Source: Solidesulfovibrio magneticus RS-1
Lineage (GTDB): Bacteria; Desulfobacterota; Desulfovibrionia; Desulfovibrionales; Desulfovibrionaceae
DNA length: 64,000 nucleotides
Assembly (NCBI RefSeq): GCF_000010665.1
Contig: NC_012796.1
Span: forward strand, 2,695,501 to 2,759,500
Reading direction: 5' to 3'
Numbering within the stretch: the stretch's first letter is position 1; every line of letters begins with the position of its first letter. The notes below the pieces were generated by a model, which was given only the letters and a program-made list of their open reading frames with translations, was not told the origin of the DNA and ran no database searches. This document shows, in pieces, positions 25,673-34,970 of the stretch. Position numbers and translations under genes: made by a program.

Positions 25673-25932
25673 GACTCCTCCCCGGCCGGCCCGCCGTCGC
25701 GAGCGGCCTCGTCATCGGCAACGTCAAACGGGACCACAGCGCCGTCCTCGCCGGCCAGACTGATTTCCAGCCGGGCCGCCTCCAGGCGCTTGCGGCACGA
25801 GGCCACAAGTCCCATGCCCTCTTTATACAGCGCCACGCCCTTTTCCAGGGGCACGTCCCCGGCTTCCAGGGCGACGGCTATGCGCTCCAGGCGCGCCAGC
25901 GCCTTTTCAAAGCTTTCTTCCTTCACGCTCAC
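25669..25932 (-). CDS. xseB: Exodeoxyribonuclease VII small subunit
   Basis: This 87-residue subunit pairs with XseA to form exonuclease VII, which degrades single-stranded DNA. The family core SFEKALARLERIAVALEAGDVPLEKGVALYKEGMGL is a two-helix hairpin at residues 7-43. A C-terminal acidic tail of about 25 residues is longer than usual. The gene overlaps xseA by 4 nt at its start and ispA by 4 nt at its end, so the three are translationally coupled. Confidence 0.95.
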   Translation of the reverse strand: MSVKEESFEKALARLERIAVALEAGDVPLEKGVALYKEGMGLVASCRKRLEAARLEISLAGEDGAVVPFDVADDEAARDGGPAGEES

Positions 25933-27350
25933 GGCTGTTCTCCGTCGTCGGGTCCGTCCTGGGACACCACGGCCCGGACGCGGCCTTCATACACCATGAC
26001 GTCGAGCTTGTCGCCGGGCCGCACGTCGCCCTCCCGGCGCAGGAACTTGCCGGTGCGAAGGACAGTGGTCAAGCTGTAGCCCCGGGCCAGGGGCGCGGCC
26101 GGGTCCAGGCCGGCCAGCCGCATGGCGGCCACGTCGAGCCGGCCTTGACGGTCGGCGAGATAAAGCCGCATGCCAGCCGTGATCCGCTCCTTGCGTCGGG
26201 TCAAGGCGTCGTCTCGGGCGTCCAGGCTTTGACGGTCAAAGCGCCGGGCCAGACGCGCTTCCAGGTTGTCGAGCCGCCGCGACAGGCCGTCCAGCCGGGC
26301 GGCGGCCGCCCGGAGCAGACGCTTTTCGCCGACGACAAAAGCATCTTCCAGGCGCGCAAGCCGCCGGGCCGGGGAGAGCCAGGAAAGTCCCCGGGCCAGG
26401 GCAGCAAGCTCACGTTCCCGCAAGGAAACAAGGCTCCCGATCTGGCGGCGAAGCGACATCTCGGCGTCGTCCAGGCGCTGGGCCAGCATCCCGCGCTCGG
26501 GCCACAACAGCTGGGCGGCATGGGAGGGCGTGGCCGCGCGCACGTCGGCCACCATGTCGGCGATGGTCACGTCCACCTCATGGCCGACGCCGACGAGCAC
26601 CGGCAATGGCGCAGCATAAATCGCCTTGGCCACCTCTTCGGTATTAAAGGCCCACAAATCCTCCAGCGATCCGCCGCCGCGAATGAGCACCAACACCTCG
26701 GCCCAGTCGTCGGCCACGGCTCGCAGCATGGCCCGCACGATGCCGGCCGGGGCGGCCTCGCCCTGGACCAGGGTCGGATAGACACGCACTTGCGCGCCGT
26801 GCCCGCGCTCCCGGCCAATGCGGATGAAATCGCGCACGGCCGCGCCTGTCGGGGCGGTCACCACCGCCACTCGCGTCGGATGGGGCGGCAAGGGCCGCTT
26901 TCTGGCCGCGTCGAAATAGCCCTTGGCGGCCAGACGTTTCTTGAGCTCCTCGAACTCCAGCCACAGCCGGCCGGCCCCGACTTCCTGCACCACCTCGGCC
27001 ACGAGTTGGTAGGTTCCGCGCGGCGGATAGACCGTCAAACGCCCTGCGACCATGACCTCCATGCCGTCGGCCAAAAGCCCGGCCAAAGGTCTTTCCAGCA
27101 CCTCGCCGGTCAGCGGATCGTAACGCTCGCCGCCAGGCGTCACGCGCCCGGCCTGCGCCCCCTTGAACCAGACCACGCCAAGAGACGCCTCGGCGTCGCG
27201 CAAGGAAAAATAGACATGCCCCGAGCCAGGACGCGACAGGTTGACCACCTGGCCGCGCACCCAGACGAAAGGAAATTCGGATTCGACCACGGACTTCAGC
27301 GCCCGGGTCAGCTCCGCCACTTCAAACACATGGGGCATGGTTGTCGTCAC
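25929..27350 (-). CDS. xseA: Exodeoxyribonuclease VII large subunit
   Basis: The 473-residue catalytic subunit has an N-terminal OB fold (FPFVWVRGQVVNLSRPGSGHVYFSLRDAEA) and the catalytic core (RVAVVTAPTGAAVRDFIRIG, VLIRGGGSLEDLWAFNTEEVAKAI, GVGHEVDVTIADMVADVRAATPSHAAQL). A long coiled-coil region (about 290-410) binds XseB. The C-terminal LARGYSLTTVL motif is also present. Length is normal. It is the first gene of the xseA-xseB-ispA unit; a strong hairpin lies just upstream at 27361-27407. Confidence 0.96.
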   Translation of the reverse strand: MTTTMPHVFEVAELTRALKSVVESEFPFVWVRGQVVNLSRPGSGHVYFSLRDAEASLGVVWFKGAQAGRVTPGGERYDPLTGEVLERPLAGLLADGMEVMVAGRLTVYPPRGTYQLVAEVVQEVGAGRLWLEFEELKKRLAAKGYFDAARKRPLPPHPTRVAVVTAPTGAAVRDFIRIGRERGHGAQVRVYPTLVQGEAAPAGIVRAMLRAVADDWAEVLVLIRGGGSLEDLWAFNTEEVAKAIYAAPLPVLVGVGHEVDVTIADMVADVRAATPSHAAQLLWPERGMLAQRLDDAEMSLRRQIGSLVSLRERELAALARGLSWLSPARRLARLEDAFVVGEKRLLRAAAARLDGLSRRLDNLEARLARRFDRQSLDARDDALTRRKERITAGMRLYLADRQGRLDVAAMRLAGLDPAAPLARGYSLTTVLRTGKFLRREGDVRPGDKLDVMVYEGRVRAVVSQDGPDDGEQP

Positions 27351-27360
27351 TTCGTGAAGA

Positions 27361-27407
27361 CTGGGGGAGGGAACCCCTTTTTGGAAAAAAGGGGTTCCCT
27401 CCCCCAG
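27361..27407. repeat. Near-perfect long hairpin upstream of xseA
   Basis: Arms of 22 nt (starting CTGGGGGAGGGAACCCCTTT and its complement) fold around a three-base loop. The internal A/T run gives it terminator character on either strand. The sequence pattern recurs in Desulfovibrio intergenic regions, which is known background rather than something shown here. Confidence 0.7.
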
Positions 27408-27576
27408 ACCCCCACCCTCCCCAAAAACTTTTAATGGGTAAATAGGCCGTGCATCGACAGCGTTGTCTCAATCCGCTTGCTCGGCAGATATCCGTAATAG
27501 CCGGTCAAGCTGCGATAAAGCTGTCTTGTCGCTCAGGCTCCAAGCATTCGGCCCCGCTTAGGGGCCGAGGGCCGGT

Positions 27577-27646
27577 TGGGGTCGGGATTTTGGCCGGGAA
27601 TAACGGCGTTCCCGCGCCGAGATTCCCGGCCAAAATCCCGACCCCA
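27577..27646. repeat. 25-bp perfect inverted repeat
   Basis: The arm at 27577-27601 (TGGGGTCGGGATTTTGGCCG and five more bases) is exactly complementary to 27622-27646, around a 20-nt GC-rich loop. It could be a small non-autonomous repeat or a strong terminator. Confidence 0.75.
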
Positions 27647-27727
27647 TCTTCGCGCGGCAGCGCCACCCGCGCAACCCAGCCGCCGCCGTCCGCCTGCCCA
27701 TGCGCCTGACAACCCTATCGCAGGGGT

Positions 27728-27771
27728 CCGGGGGGATCATCCCCCCGGCGGGGTCTGGGGCAACGCCCCAG
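27728..27771 (-). terminator. Double GC hairpin after proS
   Basis: Adjacent stems CCGGGGGGATCATCCCCCCGG and CTGGGGCAACGCCCCAG lie 50-90 nt downstream of the proS stop. They probably terminate or stabilise the ispG-proS transcript, although no clear T-run follows. Confidence 0.5.
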
Positions 27772-27821
27772 TCTTCGCCTTCGCGTCCCTCTTCCCCCTT
27801 CTCTCTACTCTCTCGACGCCC

Positions 27822-29549
27822 CTACTCCAGCCCCCAGCCTTCACGCACGCCGGCGCGCCAGGCAGCAAACGCTTCGAAAAAGCCTTCCAGGGGCAGTTCG
27901 CCCTTCTCGCCGGTGCGGCGGTCCTTGGTCTCGACGATGCCCCGGGCCAGTCCCTTGCCGCCGAGCGTCAGCTGGATGGGGTGTCCCATGAGGTCGGCAT
28001 CCTTGAACTTGACGCCCGGGCGTTCGTCGCGGTCGTCGAGGAGCGTCTCGATGCCGGCGGCGGTCAGGGCGGCGTAGATTTCGTCGGCCTTGGCGCAGGC
28101 GGTTTCGTCCTTGGGGCTCAAATTGATGAGCGCGGCTTCGAAGGGGGCGATGGTAGGCGGGAAGACGATGCCGCCGTCGTCGTGGTTCTGTTCGATGGCC
28201 GAGGCCACGATGCGCGACACGCCGATGCCGTAGCAACCCATGATCATGAACTGTTCCTTGCCGGCTTCGTCCAGGAAGGTGGCGTTCAGGGCCTTGGAGT
28301 ATTTCAGGCCCAGCTTGAAGACGTGGCCGACCTCAATGCCCTTGGTGAAATCGAGCAGCGCGCCGCACTTGGGGCAGGGATCGCCCGGGGCGACCTCGCG
28401 CAGGTCGGTGTAGGAAACGACGTTGGCGTCGCGGCCGAGATCCACGTGGAGCAGGTGGGCGTCGGCGGCGTTGGCTCCGACCACCCAGTCGTTTGCCAGG
28501 GCCAACTCCCGGTCGGCGTAGACGGGCAGGGACAGGCCGACGGGGCCGGCAAAGCCCACGGGCGCGCCGGTGGCGGCCGTGACTTCCTCGGGGGTGGCCA
28601 GGCGGAGGTCTTCCTTGGCGTCCAGGAGGTTTTTGAATTTCACTTCGTTGAGTTCGCGGTCGCCGCGCACCAGCGCGGCCACGGTCTTGCCGTCGGCCAC
28701 GTAGAGCAGCGTCTTGATGACGGAAGCGACCGGGACCTTCAGGAAGGCGGCCAATTCCTCGACCGTGTGCTGGCCCGGAGTGGCGATCTTCTCGGCGGCG
28801 GGGCAAGGGGCGAGGTCGCCGGCCGGCGGACAAATGGCTTCGGCCTTTTCGACGTTGGCCCCGTAGTCGCAGGCCGGGCAGGCCACGATGGTGTCCTCGC
28901 CGGTGTCGGCCAGGACCATGAATTCATGGGAGAACGAGCCGCCAATAGCCCCGGAGTCGGCGGCCACGGCCCGGAACTTGAGGCCCAGACGCTTGAAGAT
29001 GCGGGCGTAGGCTTCGTACATGCCCCAGTAGCTGGCGTCGGCCCCGGAGTCGTCCTTGTCGAAGGAGTAGGCGTCCTTCATGACGAACTCACGGCCGCGC
29101 ATGAGGCCGAAGCGGGGGCGGATCTCGTCGCGGAACTTGGTCTGTATCTGGTAAAGATTGACCGGCAGCTGGCGGTAGGAGCGGATCTCATGGCGCACGA
29201 GGTCGGTGACGACTTCCTCGTGGGTGGGTCCCAGGCACGATTCCCGGTCGTGGCGGTCAACGAAGCGCAGCAGTTCCCGGCCGTAGAAGTCCCAGCGGCC
29301 GGACTCCTTCCAGAGATCGGCCGGCTGCACGGCGGGCATGAGGATTTCCAGCGCCCCGGCCCGGTCCATTTCCTCGCGCACGATCTTGGCGACGTTGTTG
29401 AGCGCCTTAAGCCCCAGGGGAAGATAGGTGTAGATGCCGGCCGTGAGTTTGCGGATCATGCCGGCGCGCAGCAGCAGCTTGTGGCTGATGACCTCGGCCT
29501 CGGCCGGGGTTTCTTTCAACGTGGGGGCGTAGTAGCGGCTCAGTCGCAT
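27822..29549 (-). CDS. proS: Proline--tRNA ligase
   Basis: The 575-residue class II synthetase has the bacterial ProS architecture. Motif 2 is in [21 protein letters not shown], and motif 3 is [20 protein letters not shown]. An inserted editing domain (about residues 230-390) hydrolyses mischarged Ala-tRNA(Pro), and the C-terminal anticodon-binding domain ends with [24 protein letters not shown] lies 6 nt before the ATG, inside the end of ispG, with which it overlaps by 10 nt. Length is typical (about 570). Confidence 0.97.
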   Translation of the reverse strand: MRLSRYYAPTLKETPAEAEVISHKLLLRAGMIRKLTAGIYTYLPLGLKALNNVAKIVREEMDRAGALEILMPAVQPADLWKESGRWDFYGRELLRFVDRHDRESCLGPTHEEVVTDLVRHEIRSYRQLPVNLYQIQTKFRDEIRPRFGLMRGREFVMKDAYSFDKDDSGADASYWGMYEAYARIFKRLGLKFRAVAADSGAIGGSFSHEFMVLADTGEDTIVACPACDYGANVEKAEAICPPAGDLAPCPAAEKIATPGQHTVEELAAFLKVPVASVIKTLLYVADGKTVAALVRGDRELNEVKFKNLLDAKEDLRLATPEEVTAATGAPVGFAGPVGLSLPVYADRELALANDWVVGANAADAHLLHVDLGRDANVVSYTDLREVAPGDPCPKCGALLDFTKGIEVGHVFKLGLKYSKALNATFLDEAGKEQFMIMGCYGIGVSRIVASAIEQNHDDGGIVFPPTIAPFEAALINLSPKDETACAKADEIYAALTAAGIETLLDDRDERPGVKFKDADLMGHPIQLTLGGKGLARGIVETKDRRTGEKGELPLEGFFEAFAAWRAGVREGWGLE

Positions 29550-30643
29550 GGGGATTCCTTTTTTTCGGTAATGAAGCGTTCCAGTTCGTCCATGAAGGCG
29601 GGAATAAGCTTGTCCGCGCCGCGCACCTTGCCGAGGATCTCGCCCTTGCGGAAGATGATGCCGCAGTCGCGCCCGCCGGCGATGCCGATGTCAGCCTCGC
29701 GGGCCTCGCCCGGGCCGTTGACCACGCAGCCCATGACGGCGACGGTGAATATTTCGGGCACGCCGCGCAAGCGCTCCTCCACGGCCTCGGCCAGGCCGAC
29801 CAGGTCGATCTCGGTGCGCCCGCAAGTCGGGCAGGAGATGATTTCCGGGCCGCGCGCGCGCAGTTCCAGGGAGCGCAGGATTTCGTAGGCCACGCCGATT
29901 TCCGTCACCGGGTCGCCGGTCAGCGACACGCGCAGGGTGTCGCCGATGCCTTCGGCCAGAAGCACGCCCAGGCCCACGGCGGACTTGACCGCCCCGCGCA
30001 TGGGGGTTCCGGCCTCGGTGACGCCGATGTGCAGCGGATAATCGACCTTGGCGGCGAGCAGGCGGTAGGCGGCGATGGTGCGCAACACCGAGGAGGACTT
30101 GAGCGACACCTTGATGTCGTGAAAATCCCGGGCTTCGAGCAGGGCGATGTGCTCCAGGGCGCTTTCCACCATGGCCTGGGCGGTCGGGCCGCCGTATTTC
30201 TTGAGCAGATGCTTGGCCACGGAGCCGGAGTTGACGCCGATGCGGATGGGCGCGCCGTGGGCCTTGGCCGCGGCCACCACCGTATCCACGGCGGCCTCGG
30301 AGCCGATGTTGCCGGGATTGATGCGAAGCGCGTCCACCCCGGCTTCCAGGGCGGCCACGGCCAGGCGGTGGTCGAAATGGATGTCGGCCACAAGCGGGAC
30401 GTTGGTGGCGGCGCGGATGGCGGCAAGGGCCTGGGCGGCGGCCTCGTCGAGGACGGCCAGGCGCACGATCTCACAGCCGGCCTCGGTCAAGGCCTGGATT
30501 TGGGCCAGGGTGGCGTCCACGTCCCGGGTGTCGGTGTTGGTCATGCTCTGGACGCGCACGGGATTGTCACCGCCAACGCCGACCGCGCCGATGCGCACGG
30601 TTCGGGTCCGGCGACGCGGCGAAAGAGGCAGGGTTTCTTGCAT
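29540..30643 (-). CDS. ispG: 4-hydroxy-3-methylbut-2-enyl diphosphate synthase
   Basis: The 367-residue enzyme carries out the penultimate MEP-pathway step, reducing the cyclic diphosphate MEcPP with a 4Fe-4S cluster. The TIM-barrel half begins [20 protein letters not shown] and contains [14 protein letters not shown]. The cluster half has [13 protein letters not shown] and the third Cys in [19 protein letters not shown], where the conserved Glu also sits. It is co-transcribed with proS through a 10-nt overlap. The ribosome binding site is weak. The gene is divergent from 30726. Confidence 0.97.
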   Translation of the reverse strand: MQETLPLSPRRRTRTVRIGAVGVGGDNPVRVQSMTNTDTRDVDATLAQIQALTEAGCEIVRLAVLDEAAAQALAAIRAATNVPLVADIHFDHRLAVAALEAGVDALRINPGNIGSEAAVDTVVAAAKAHGAPIRIGVNSGSVAKHLLKKYGGPTAQAMVESALEHIALLEARDFHDIKVSLKSSSVLRTIAAYRLLAAKVDYPLHIGVTEAGTPMRGAVKSAVGLGVLLAEGIGDTLRVSLTGDPVTEIGVAYEILRSLELRARGPEIISCPTCGRTEIDLVGLAEAVEERLRGVPEIFTVAVMGCVVNGPGEAREADIGIAGGRDCGIIFRKGEILGKVRGADKLIPAFMDELERFITEKKESPCD

Positions 30644-30725
30644 GGGGAGTTTGGGTTAAGAGTTGATCCGGGTTTGGCGGGACATGTCGCCCCGGCAGCC
30701 GCATGAGTCAAGGAGCTTACCAGAC

Positions 30726-31223
30726 ATGAACGCCGCAGCCGCCATCCGGCAACTGCTGGCCGACGCCTCCCTGGGCGTTTTGGCCACCGCCGGCCCCGCA
30801 GGGCCGCTGACCTCGCTTATGGCCTTTGCCGTCGAAAGCCCGTCGAGCTTGGTCATGGCCACTTTGCCCGACACACGCAAGTGGCGCAATATGCTTGCGG
30901 ACCCCAGGATTTCGCTGCTTGTCGACGACCGGGAAACGGCCCTGGACCGGGGAAGCGTACGCGCCCTGACCCTGGCCGGCCGCCACGAGCCGGGAACCGA
31001 GGCCCAGCGTCAGGCCGGGTTCGATGTCTTGGGCCGTCGCCACCCGCATCTGGCCGGCCTGTTGGCGCGACCGGAAATCGCCCTCATTAGGCTGCAGGTC
31101 ACGTCCTATCTGCTCCTGACAGGTCCGACCGATGCCGCCTATTTGACCAGCCTCGACGAGGCGTCCGCAACAGAGGCTGCGGGACAGGACAGCGGCCCTA
31201 TCCCCCCTGCCCCACGCCGGTGA
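30726..31223 (+). CDS. Pyridoxamine 5'-phosphate oxidase-like flavin-binding protein
   Basis: This 165-residue protein has the split-barrel PNPOx-like fold: AIRQLLADASLGVLATAGPAGPLTSLMAFAV, then LVMATLPDTRKWRNMLADPRISLLVDDRE and LTLAGRHEPG. Related proteins bind FMN, F420 or heme and are often general reductases. The true PNPOx active-site residues are not evident, so a vitamin B6 role should not be assumed. AAGGAG lies 10 nt before the chosen ATG. Its last 26 nt overlap the convergent gene at 31198. Confidence 0.8.
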   Translation: MNAAAAIRQLLADASLGVLATAGPAGPLTSLMAFAVESPSSLVMATLPDTRKWRNMLADPRISLLVDDRETALDRGSVRALTLAGRHEPGTEAQRQAGFDVLGRRHPHLAGLLARPEIALIRLQVTSYLLLTGPTDAAYLTSLDEASATEAAGQDSGPIPPAPRR

Positions 31224-31506
31224 TGTTGAGATAGACCTCGTCGGCTTTTTTGGCCACCGTGCCGTCGATACGGCAGTCGGCATCTTTCTTGCCCAGGTCG
31301 AAAAGCTTCTCGATGACGTCCTTGGAAGTCACGTCGTCGCAGATGAGATAGGTTTTTTTGTCCTTTGCTTCAAAGGCCAGGCAGATGGTTTCCTTTTGGG
31401 GATATTGCTTCACGCCCGTCACCCGTCCGGTCAGGGACACAGTCTCGGCGGCCAGGGCGGAAGCGGCGCAAGCCATAAGCAGAAGCAGCAGCAAAAACGC
31501 GCGCAT
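31198..31506 (-). CDS. Small exported hypothetical protein
   Basis: This 102-residue protein has a signal peptide (MRAFLLLLLLMACAASALAA) and a small all-beta mature domain, VSLTGRVTGVKQYPQKETICLAFEAKDKKTYLICDD. Its OB-like pattern resembles small periplasmic ligand-binding domains. Three cysteines remain after cleavage. AAGGAGG lies 8 nt before the ATG. Its end overlaps the convergent flavin-protein gene by 26 nt. The family is not recognised. Confidence 0.75.
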   Translation of the reverse strand: MRAFLLLLLLMACAASALAAETVSLTGRVTGVKQYPQKETICLAFEAKDKKTYLICDDVTSKDVIEKLFDLGKKDADCRIDGTVAKKADEVYLNITGVGQGG

Positions 31507-31544
31507 CAATCAAACCTCCTTGACGCGACGTCGGTAATCGGTCG

Positions 31545-31862
31545 TTACCGGGATAATTCGTCGTCATCGCCGCCGGGCGCGGACCGGCCCGGGGCGGCAA
31601 TGAGCCACAGCACGAGGCAGGCGGCCGCGACCCAGTATAGGGCGTCCTGGCGCAGGAGCCAGACCAGGGCGTCTCGCGGCCCCCCGTCCGGCAAAGTGAA
31701 TAACCGTCGCACCAGGGCGTCGGGCAGCACGTCGCCCATGGGCCAGGCCAGCCACATCCCGTCGCGCCACACGACATAGAGCCGCATGGCGAGCATGGCC
31801 CAAAGCGCCGTCAGGCTGACCAGCAGGCAGCCCCGGCCGAGTGCGTCTCCAGGGTGTCGCAC
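31545..31862 (-). CDS. Small membrane protein
   Basis: With a GTG start at 31862, supported by AAGGAGG 9 nt upstream, this is a 105-residue protein. It has two hydrophobic segments (LLVSLTALWAMLAMRLYVVW and YWVAAACLVLWLIAA) and an acidic C-terminal tail DDDEL. The loop between them carries MWLAWPMGDVLPDALVRRLF. No family is recognised. It ends 38 nt before the exported protein gene and is probably co-transcribed with it. Confidence 0.65.
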   Translation of the reverse strand: MRHPGDALGRGCLLVSLTALWAMLAMRLYVVWRDGMWLAWPMGDVLPDALVRRLFTLPDGGPRDALVWLLRQDALYWVAAACLVLWLIAAPGRSAPGGDDDELSR

Positions 31863-32182
31863 GCCGCCCTGCCTCCTTATCGGTGGCCGGCAGTATACGG
31901 GCGGCGCGCCGGCCTGTAAACGCCTGTTCGCGCCCGCCTGCCATGCCTGGATAACCGTTGTCTGGCGGCCTCGCCGCCTCACGTCAACGTCTGGACGAGG
32001 CTCCTAACATTCCCGGCCGCCTCATCGGCAAAACAATATCAGCCGGGGTTCCCCCCTCAGGCCGTTTCGGGTCAATAGCAAAGGTTTGCGTCACATCCTC
32101 GAAATGCGCCTGGGGATTCCCTGGAAACAGATAAAACGCCCTGCTTTTCCATCGGATGCTGATCAGTTGCCCTGGGGACGCG
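31863..32182. other. Intergenic region upstream of the membrane protein
   Basis: About 320 nt without a supported gene. Besides the ribosome binding site of the membrane-protein gene, nothing clear is visible. Confidence 0.5.
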
Positions 32183-32911
32183 TCACGAAGTCGTTTTGGC
32201 CAGATAGGCCAAGGCCTCGCCCCGGTCGGTAAAACGCGGGGCCTTGTCGGTGATGCCCAGGCGGTCGAGAATGCGCACGAAGTTTTCGGCCAACCCATAC
32301 ACGGCGGCAGGGCGGCCCGAGGCCCGGCAGGTCTCGGCCACGCTGGCCAGAACGTCCAGACCAGCGCCGTTGATCGAGGCGTTGGGCGTGAAGTCGAAAA
32401 GCACCCCCACGGCGTCGTCGAGTTCCCGAAAGGCCTTGGTCAGATAGGGTTCGCTTTCGCCGCAGAGACTGCCTCGGATATGGATGACGCCAACGGTCTC
32501 TTCACAGGCGGCAGCCACGTCGCCGCCACTACCGGCGGCCTCGGCCATGTCCAAGCGGCCGTTGGCCCGGCCAAGGGCGGCTTCCAGGGTCTCGCGACGG
32601 ATGGGTTTGTCGATAAAATCCGTGGCCCGAAGCCCCAGAGCGGCCAGGGCCAGGTCGGTGTCGCCGTGGCCGGTAATGACGATGACCTCGGTTTCGGGCC
32701 GCCGGGCCTTGATCGCCTCCAGCACTTGCAGGCCGTCCATGCCGGGCATCTTGATGTCGGTGAGCACGATGGGCGGGGTCTGGGCGTCAAATACGGCCAG
32801 TCCCTCCTCGCCGCTGGCGGCGGTCAGGGTTTTGTAGCCGTAGGCTCCAAGATAGAGTTCGAACATCTGCAGGGTGGGCCGTTCGTCATCGATGACCAGG
32901 ATGGTGCGCAT
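32183..32911 (-). CDS. Response regulator with C-terminal STAS-like domain
   Basis: The 242-residue protein has a receiver domain (residues 1-120: acidic pair at 8-9, phosphoacceptor Asp52 in VLTDIKMPGMDG, Thr in ITGHGD, Lys in FIDKPI). A second domain of about 100 residues resembles STAS/anti-sigma-factor antagonists (VGVIHIRGSLCGESEP, VLFDFTPNASINGAGLDVL, AAVYGLAENFVRILDRLG). There is no DNA-binding domain, so output is probably by protein-protein switching. It lies 54 nt after the sensor kinase on the same strand and should be its partner. Confidence 0.88.
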   Translation of the reverse strand: MRTILVIDDERPTLQMFELYLGAYGYKTLTAASGEEGLAVFDAQTPPIVLTDIKMPGMDGLQVLEAIKARRPETEVIVITGHGDTDLALAALGLRATDFIDKPIRRETLEAALGRANGRLDMAEAAGSGGDVAAACEETVGVIHIRGSLCGESEPYLTKAFRELDDAVGVLFDFTPNASINGAGLDVLASVAETCRASGRPAAVYGLAENFVRILDRLGITDKAPRFTDRGEALAYLAKTTS

Positions 32912-32965
32912 GGAAACTCCAAAAGACTCTCGCTAGAGGCGTTGTGCGGGCTGGCGGGCACGGCG

Positions 32966-34966
32966 TCAAGGGCCGCGCTCGCCCCTGTCGCGGGCCACGG
33001 GGAAGGTGAGCCGGAAAACGCTGCCCTTTTCCGGGGCGCTTTCCACCTCGATCTCGCCGCCGTAATCCCGGACGATGCCGTAGGTGATGGCCAGGCCCAG
33101 TCCCATGCCCTGGCCGGTCTGTTTGGTGGTGAAAAAGGGTTCAAAAATTTTGCGCCGGGCAGCCTCGGGGATGCCGCAGCCGGTGTCGGCCACGGAGACG
33201 TCGACCAGGCCGTCGCGGCTTTCCGAGACGATGGTCAGCCGACGCGGCCGTTCGGCTGGGCAGCTGATGCCGGTCATGGCGTCGCGGGCGTTGACCACGA
33301 GGTTGAAAAACACCTGCTCCAGGCGGTTGGCATGGGCCTTGATGGGCGCGACGGCGGCCAGACGCAGGACCACCTCAATGCCTTGCAGGGCCAGTTCGTG
33401 GCCGATGATGGTGAAAACGCCCTTGATGGGTTCGTTGATGTCCACATACTCGAGCTTGGGCTCGGATTTGCGCCCGAAATCGCGCAGATGGCCGATGATG
33501 GCGGCGGCCCGGTCCACCTGTTCGCTGACCTGCCCGGTGACGGCGGCCAGGGCGACGGGGGACGGCAGGCCGCCGGTCTCGGCCACCATTTTGAGATAGT
33601 CGCTGCCCATCTTGATGGCGTTTAAGGGCTGGTTGAGCTCATGGGCGATGCCGGCGGACATTTCGCCAAGGGTCTTCATTTTGCTGGCCTGAATGAGCTG
33701 GGCGTCTTTTTCCACCAGCTCGGTGATGTCGGTGGCCGAGACGATGACCGCGTCCCGGGCTCGGTAGGCGATACGGCAAGCGTGGACGTTGACGTAGAGC
33801 GGTTCGCCGTCCTTGCGCACATGGCGCAGCTTGGGAAACAGCACCCGCTCGGGCGCGTCGCGGTCGGCCAGATAGGCGGCCACCCCGCCGTCGGCGTCGG
33901 GTTCAAGTTCGGCCAATCCCCGGCCCACCAGTTCCTTGCGGCCGTAGCCGTAGACGGCCTCGGCCTGGGAGTTGGCGTCGAGGATGCGGCCGGTGGCCGC
34001 CTCGACCACGAAGACCGGGTCGGGGTTGCTGTCGAAAAGCGAACGGTATTTTTCCTCGGACTCGCGCAGCCGGCGGCGGTAGAGCCGGATGCTCCAGATC
34101 ATGTTGCTGAAGGACTCGGCGAGCTGGGCCACCTCGTCGCCGCCGCCCTCCTTGCGGTAGAACCGGCACTCCCGGCAGGTGCGCGAGGCGGCCTGGCTGG
34201 TCGGCTCGCCCTCGCCCCGGTTCTGGTCGAAGTGCCAGCAAGGCAGGTCGGTGTCGGCGTAGGCCTGGCAGTGCTTGATGGCGTCGTCGGAAAGCCCCAG
34301 CATGGCCTCGGGAGCGTCGAGGCTTCCCCGGCTAATGGCGTCGGCGGCCTGGGTCAGGCGCGACAGCGGCCGGGCCACGGCGTTGGACAGGCGCAGGACG
34401 ATGAGAAACATGACCACAGTGACGGCCGTGATGAAGCCCAGAAATGTGGTGCGCAGCTTGCCGACCAGGGAGTCAATGTGGCTCTTGGACAGGCCCACAT
34501 GGACCGCGCCCAGAGTGTAGATGCCCTCGCGCACGGGCACGGCGATGTCGATGGCCTGGGACCGGTCGAAATCGACCAGGTCGATGCTGTAATCCTTGTT
34601 TTCGGGCAGGGGATTGATGCCGCGCAGGTCGGCCGGAAAGGGACGTATGAAGGTGTTGGCCAGGATGCGGCCGTCATTGTCGCTGATAAAGATATACGAG
34701 ACGAGGACTTTGCGTTCGCCGAGCTGGGCGGCGTCAAAGACCAGACTGACGAGGTTTGGCCGGTCCTTGTCGAGGATGAATCCGCTGGCCCGTTCGGCGA
34801 TGCTCTGGCCAATGGCCACGCCGCGCTGTTCGAGTTCCCGGTTGAGGCTGGTGACCAGGATCCAACGGGCCAATATGGCGATGACGGCGCTGACCAGGAG
34901 CACCACGGCCATGGTGCCGCCGAACATCTTGAGCTTGAGGCTGACGCGCTGGGGCAAAAACGGCAT
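32966..34966 (-). CDS. Membrane sensor histidine kinase with HAMP, Cys-rich segment and PAS
   Basis: The 666-residue kinase starts at [10 protein letters not shown], 4 nt after the upstream stop. It has a membrane helix at about 12-32, a periplasmic sensing region to about 170, a second helix ([20 protein letters not shown]) and a HAMP segment. A Cys-rich stretch follows ([13 protein letters not shown] and [13 protein letters not shown]), then a PAS domain, HisKA ([17 protein letters not shown], His at the H-box) and an HATPase ending with [18 protein letters not shown]. The cysteines may bind metal or a cluster. Periplasmic input is probably delivered by the lipoprotein encoded just upstream. 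Confidence 0.93.
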   Translation of the reverse strand: MPFLPQRVSLKLKMFGGTMAVVLLVSAVIAILARWILVTSLNRELEQRGVAIGQSIAERASGFILDKDRPNLVSLVFDAAQLGERKVLVSYIFISDNDGRILANTFIRPFPADLRGINPLPENKDYSIDLVDFDRSQAIDIAVPVREGIYTLGAVHVGLSKSHIDSLVGKLRTTFLGFITAVTVVMFLIVLRLSNAVARPLSRLTQAADAISRGSLDAPEAMLGLSDDAIKHCQAYADTDLPCWHFDQNRGEGEPTSQAASRTCRECRFYRKEGGGDEVAQLAESFSNMIWSIRLYRRRLRESEEKYRSLFDSNPDPVFVVEAATGRILDANSQAEAVYGYGRKELVGRGLAELEPDADGGVAAYLADRDAPERVLFPKLRHVRKDGEPLYVNVHACRIAYRARDAVIVSATDITELVEKDAQLIQASKMKTLGEMSAGIAHELNQPLNAIKMGSDYLKMVAETGGLPSPVALAAVTGQVSEQVDRAAAIIGHLRDFGRKSEPKLEYVDINEPIKGVFTIIGHELALQGIEVVLRLAAVAPIKAHANRLEQVFFNLVVNARDAMTGISCPAERPRRLTIVSESRDGLVDVSVADTGCGIPEAARRKIFEPFFTTKQTGQGMGLGLAITYGIVRDYGGEIEVESAPEKGSVFRLTFPVARDRGERGP

Positions 34967-34970
34967 GGGA

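Larger units (their letters stand above)
27408..27821. other. Hairpin-rich intergenic region between xseA and proS
   Basis: No gene is supported. The region holds a small GGCCCC/GGGGCC stem near 27550, a 25-bp perfect inverted repeat at 27577-27646, and two adjacent GC hairpins at about 27728-27771. It may combine the proS terminator with xseA regulatory or repeat DNA. Confidence 0.55.

Noticed and set aside
32156-33625. Plus-strand open frame across the regulator and kinase
   Set aside because: Antisense to genes with clear receiver and kinase motifs; the composition is a reflection of host codon bias.
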